DNA of 64,000 bases from Ornithodoros turicata (lineage: Eukaryota > Arthropoda > Arachnida > Ixodida > Argasidae). The stretch's first letter is position 1. Each line of letters opens with the position of its first letter. Position numbers and translations under genes: made by a program. The stretch spans positions 32,986,790 to 33,050,789 of the forward strand of contig NC_088206.1 in NCBI RefSeq assembly GCF_037126465.1, read 5' to 3'. Under the pieces are notes generated by a model. It was given only the letters and a program-made list of their open reading frames with translations. It was not told the origin of the DNA and made no database searches. Of the stretch, positions 59,521 to 64,000 are shown piece after piece.

Positions 59521-61140
59521 GAGGTCGACCTTTTAGACTAATCTTTCGCATTGGGGGGGGGGGGGAGGAGATCATCCCAATTAGCACCTGCTCTTCGTTT
59601 TGAATGCGTGGGCAGTAATACTCTTGTAACGCGATGCGGTCAAGCATGACGACTTGCCCGATCCTCCAAGTAACAATATTGCTACTTGGAGGATAAAGAT
59701 CGAAAGGAGGATCGAGATAAATGTCCGGTTTACTTGTATTTACAAGTAAACCGGAAATTTATCTCGATCGGTTGAGCAAACGGGTTGCAAGGACCCGGTA
59801 GAGGGCATGCGATGAGATGGAAATGCGGCCGAAGGTAAAGACCGTCCCAGGCAGCACACTATTATGTTTCACTATTGTCTGTACACTGGAACGACCGGTC
59901 CTGTATAGGACCACATTCACCATTATTCTTCCAATAATCGTTGCTGCATGCGAATGTTGGTCCAAATTTGCCATCAACCGGTCAATATTCGCTGGTCACT
60001 GGAAATATGGTCGCCATATACACTGTAAAAAATAGTCGTGAAAGATACGTGCATATCGCCGCGAAAATAACGGGCGCCAACCCGTTGTTTCAAATCACAC
60101 GCGTTTCTTGTTATTTCGGGGGGGGGGGGGGAGGAAGAATCTGGACATGCAAACTGGATCTGCATGGCTTTGTCCCGCAGCAACCGGCACTCGTGTGAGG
60201 AAAACATGTGTGCCACGACTGTCACAACCGTCAAAGTCAATGCTTGGCTGTGCCTGCCCTCGTGGGCTTTCGCAGGACGATTTCGAAGGTATGTGAACTC
60301 TTATTACGCCCTTTATGCTGTGATGGTCTTAGAATAAAGGGAAACATGCGCCGCCGTTGTGCGTTACCAAATACATAGTGAATGGCGCCTATCTTCAACA
60401 GAACATAGTTTATTCTGCGAAAAGCATACACTGAGCAGAAAGAAATAATCAATACATCTCTACATGTCCACTACGTAGTATAATTGCGATCACTCACTGT
60501 GTCTAGACAAGGTATATGCCTGACTGTGCGATGCACTCACGGACCACAGGGAGCTTTCGTTCGTTGGCCACCTCACATATTGTATTTTCTTGGAGAAGAT
60601 GACACATGACACTCCTGTTTTCCATACACGTCGTGACATACAACTCCTTCTCTTCACCGTACGTTCGGAATCTTCTTATCCTGTTTCTTTTCAAGTTCCT
60701 CCTAAGTTTCTAAAATGAAACATCTAATTAATAGGAATCAAAACATCACGGTCATCACTCATACCTGCAAACATTCGCGACTCCGATTGGCGTTTCACAG
60801 TGCGTTCTTGCCCCTACGCCGTTTACGTCTTCTTAGCGTCAAAACTCTTCCGGGAAATCGACAATGTGATGCACAGGAACGTCATCGCATTGTCTTAGAA
60901 AGCGCGCTAAAACACACGCAAATACTGCACAGGAGATACACCATGCATCCTTGCGACGACAACTAAAGACAAAACGAAGTTGCTACCAGTCGAGGAGGAG
61001 GAGTGTCGTTGTCGAGGAGGAGTGTCGTTGGGAGGAACCCGGGAGGTCTGCCTGCCTGATTAGGCGGCATGTTTCTCGGGAAGGGAAAGGTGGTGGAGAG
61101 GAGGAGAGGGTGAAGTGGAAGACCGAGCGGAATCCGCTCG
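59521..61140. other. Unassigned sequence
   Basis: It contains poly-G runs (59553-59564 and 60119-60131), and the palindromes TACTTGGAGGA (59664-59692) and CCGGTTTACTTGTA/TACAAGTAAACCGG (59725-59755). No gene recognised. Confidence 0.4.
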
Positions 61141-61145
61141 GGGGG

Positions 61146-61318
61146 AGGATAGCTGCGTCCATGGGCCGACTTCAGGGGAACTGTGCCGGCATACGCCTAT
61201 TACACATCTGAGGGAAACCCAGGAAAAACCCCAGACGGCACAGCCGGCCCGCGGATTCGAACCGCGGACCACCCAGTCTCCAAGCGCACGCGTTACCGCT
61301 GCGCCACCGGAGCTGGTA
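61146..61318 (-). mobile_element. tRNA-derived SINE, family 2, copy e
   Basis: On the minus strand GGTGGCGCAGCGGTAACGCG (box A) is followed by CCGCGGTTCGAATCCGCGG (box B with a full T stem), GCCGGCTGTGCCGTCTGG and GCCGGCACAGTTCCCC. It has the best-preserved tRNA T arm of the family. The open frames of 125 and 166 codons crossing it are rejected. Confidence 0.78.
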
Positions 61319-61499
61319 GTGTCGTTGTCCTCCTCAGGTAACCCAGCAGGATGCGGCTGTAGAGTATGTTGCAAGCTCATTGGCCCAGACTGCGTGCGCG
61401 CTCCGATTGGTCGACAACGTTTTGAAATCGCATTTTGTACGCGCGCATGTGTGTGCAGCGTCCCGGTGGCCGTTTCAGCAGTTTCAGCATAGTTTCGAA

Positions 61500-62035
61500 A
61501 TAGCTCGCATCGGTCGGCACGGCGTCCGTCCTCTTGTGTTCCGTGTTTCGGTGATGTCAATCGGCAGAACAGTTTGTGATTCTACGCGTGTTGTGCTGTT
61601 CCTGGACATGACTATTATCCCACGTACAGTCTATCAACTACGGAACTGGAATGATTCGTGGGCTGGTGCGGTTGGAGCGTGAAGAACGCGTTCGGGCGCC
61701 GTCGGACTTTGAGGCCTGACAACAAAGACAGGATTACGATTACGTGCCACACAAGCGCCTTTTCCGCTCTGCAAACAACGAAAGAAGATGCTCATCATAA
61801 AATCGGCCGGCAAGGCGTCCTCTTTGTGTTCCGTGTTTCGGTGATGTCAATCGGCAGAACAGTTTGTAGAAGTGTTCGCTGGTTTATTCATGCGTCGATG
61901 TGATTCAACGTGTGTTGTGCTGTTCCTGGACACGACTACTATCCCACGAACAGCCTATCAACTCCGGAACTGGAATGCTTCGTGAGTTGGAGGGGTTGGA
62001 GTGTGAAGAACAAGCGCGGGCCCCGTCGGATTTCG
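61500..62035 (+). repeat. Direct repeat of about 200 bp, two diverged copies
   Basis: TTGTGTTCCGTGTTTCGGTG, CAATCGGCAGAACAGTTTGT and CTATCAACT-CGGAACTGG recur in the same order at 61505-61715 and 61806-62030. Downstream is AAATAAATATTTC (62151-62163), a possible polyadenylation signal. The nature of the unit is unknown. Confidence 0.75.
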
Positions 62036-62169
62036 AGAGCTGTGTTCGTTTTGCTTCAAGTTCGAACTTAGTTACAGTGCGTCAGCAACGCAGTGGACTT
62101 TGTATTCACAGTGCATCCATGTATCAGATCTTTGAATCAGTGCTTTGTGTCAAATAAATATTTCTTTTA

Positions 62170-64000
62170 GCCAAAAGAAGCTTCAGTTATTTTGAATATC
62201 GGGTAACTGCGGTAGGCGTGAAATCCGGTAGAAGTCGATGGTAGCCAGAACCGGTCGAAAGGTCAGCCGAAGTTAAGGCTCCTGATTGGCCGACTGGCAT
62301 TGCATAATTTCTACAACGTTGCACTCTCATTGGTCGTGTGCCCAGTGTTCTGTGAATTATCTCAAACTATGGGCTCTATGGGGAGCTGTTCGAGCCTGGT
62401 TGCTACGACGCGTCCAAGTTCCAACTGCCACCTGCCCTGCCACCAGGGGAATGAACGTGTAGTATATTTCTATTGTCGGGAAAAACTCACGTGACCTCAG
62501 ACGTCGGGCCAATCGTTGGGCCTCGGTAGAGTCGTTTTTTGCTTTGTTTTATTTTGTCTCCATGGGTGACGCGTGACGTAAAGCGACGCTGCCGAGGGGT
62601 TCTCTTTCCCTTTCCCCTCTGTTCTCTCCCCGCTTTGGCGGTTCTGGATTTTCGTTCGCATCCAGTGAAATAAATAAAACGCGGAAGCGTTGGCTTTTTC
62701 TGTTGCACAAGGTGCTTTATTTTTCGGGATTGGTATTTTCAAATCACACATACGTAGTCTTCTGTATCTGCGCCAAACACGAACTTTACATGAACATTGT
62801 CTCTGAAGTTCGAGTAATATGCCGAAGCAACTTCACATTCACTGTTAGCTGATGTCTCAAGTGGAAGACTTCACAGTAGATCAGTAAATTCACTGCACAG
62901 GCACACACATTCACAAATCTAGCATGACAGGAAACATGTCCATATCCCTTTGCTGCTTGTATAGTGTCACATGTCAAGGCTGACCCGTCACAAAGGAACC
63001 TGTGCAGCTGCTAGGCCAAAAGATGATGTTCCAACCACTCAGAGTGGCATATCCATTCTATTGCGTCCATGCCGATGCTTTTCTGAAGCAGATATGAGTT
63101 GAGCAGTACCTAGTTGATACCTGAGCAAGAAAGACCAGAATAGGGATCAGAAAACGTGAAAACTAAAAATTCTACCGGCCGAAATGCTGAGTATATGCCA
63201 CAGGTGCGGTGCTATGCTATGCTACGCTAAGCGGCAGAATGGAATAGGAACTGACTTACCTGCCATCGAGTGGAAAAACGCAGTATTGATCCTTCTTGAA
63301 TCGTTGTCGCGCCAAGCAAGCGAAGCAGACCTGCGTCTTCCACTTATCTCTCACTGAATTTACTTGCAGAAGTATCCAAGAGGATTCGAGTTTTGCAGAG
63401 TCGGTATCGACGGGCACTAAAAGCCATCCAAAGCGGTACCGGCAAAGATGCTATGCGTGCGTCCCTGCTGCACCATATTTCGAAACTTTACGGCGAACTG
63501 CTCCGGCACCCCAGACACGGCGGTGCCCGCTTTCCCACGCCACGAAAAGGTTATAATTTCAAACGGACCAATGAGCGCTCGCATACCAGGGGAGCGGCCG
63601 CAGGAGCCAATGGGATGCTCTCGGTAGAAAACTCGCGCTTCGACGTAAAAATTTTGACGTTTCATGACGCGAAAGGCTCGCAGCGCCTCACTTTAGTCCG
63701 CAAAGGAACTCGCGAGTTTCACCCCTTGCTGCCACCGTGCCACTCTCGCCCTCTCCTCTCCGCTCTCGCCGTTTGAAGTTTGAATTTGTAGCAGCCGGTG
63801 GCGTCTCACATTGCATAAGCCTTTGCAATTATCTTTTCTTCTTTTTCGTTTTCTTTCTTCTAGTTATTTAGCTTCATTTTTGTTGTTGTTGAGATGTATT
63901 TTTTGACATTTCTCTAGTACTTAAAGGTAAGGATAAGGTAAGGTAAGGATATGCCGATTTTGAAGTGCCGCAGAACTGAGCGATACTCGCGCTGTGTGTT
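62170..64000. other. Unassigned right flank
   Basis: CCAAT-type boxes (GACCAATGAGCG at 63567-63578 and GCCAATGGGATG at 63605-63616) sit in GC-rich DNA at 63560-63760. This could be a promoter, but no transcript start can be argued from sequence alone. Confidence 0.3.

Noticed and set aside
61060..61560. 166-codon minus-strand and 125-codon plus-strand ORFs
   Set aside because: Both lie on SINE copy e and read the T-arm (RGFEPRTT) as protein.

Overview
This is a 64 kb piece of an animal nuclear genome. Coding signal is broken by GT-AG introns, and most of the rest is retroelements and small DNA transposons. The mix of SINEs, I-clade and other LINEs, BEL/Pao, Penelope-like elements and hAT/mariner/Harbinger-type repeats, together with the one recognisable host gene, suggests a chelicerate, most likely a tick. 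That species-level guess is inference. I saw no operons, CRISPR arrays or other prokaryotic features.

Host gene: one host gene occupies 70-46905 on the minus strand. It is the 5' half of ALDH1L1, cytosolic 10-formyltetrahydrofolate dehydrogenase. Eight coding exons (46905-46779, 32970-32736, 28111-27946, 27477-27373, 25490-25398, 25142-25008, 24592-24467, 155-70) join in phase to encode about 358 residues. These cover the N-terminal formyltransferase/hydrolase domain, with its catalytic His106 and Asp142, and the carrier-protein domain with the phosphopantetheine serine. The aldehyde dehydrogenase domain must lie beyond the left edge. An acceptor 10 bases before the ATG suggests a noncoding first exon further right, which I could not place. 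No second host gene is visible between 46916 and 64000.

Intron 7 (156-24466) is a transposon store. From left to right it holds a decayed I-clade LINE (1690-4370) interrupted by a Penelope fragment; a 233-bp tandem repeat (4618-5034) in which each unit folds like a hammerhead ribozyme; a small LINE remnant (5535-5830); a nearly intact LINE (about 6740-11735) with an esterase-type ORF1 and one in-frame stop in ORF2; a second LINE (about 12722-15300) whose ORF1 carries a 2A ribosome-skipping motif and whose ORF2 is split by a SINE with a 12-bp target duplication; and a BEL/Pao retrotransposon (17051-21981) with 160-bp LTRs and a 5-bp target duplication.

Introns 4 to 2 (25491-32735) contain three I-clade LINE 3' fragments with RNase H and zinc motifs, one split by an 862-bp TA-flanked inverted-repeat element. 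Intron 1 (32971-46778) begins with a palindromic MITE whose end may supply the branch point for exon 2. It then holds TAATG-rich and mariner-like MITEs, a 3.6-kb nested foldback with a hAT-like minisatellite element in its centre, and a second TA-flanked inverted-repeat element that contains a Harbinger-type insertion.

Upstream of the gene (46916-64000) lie a double palindromic MITE, tandem AATCGAAT-type repeats, a TIR element with a 7-bp target duplication, head-to-head SINEs, two Penelope-related segments, further SINEs and a 200-bp direct repeat. All transposon coding regions seen are broken or truncated, except the ORF1 and ORF2 of the LINE at 6.7-11.7 kb, which needs only one stop codon explained.
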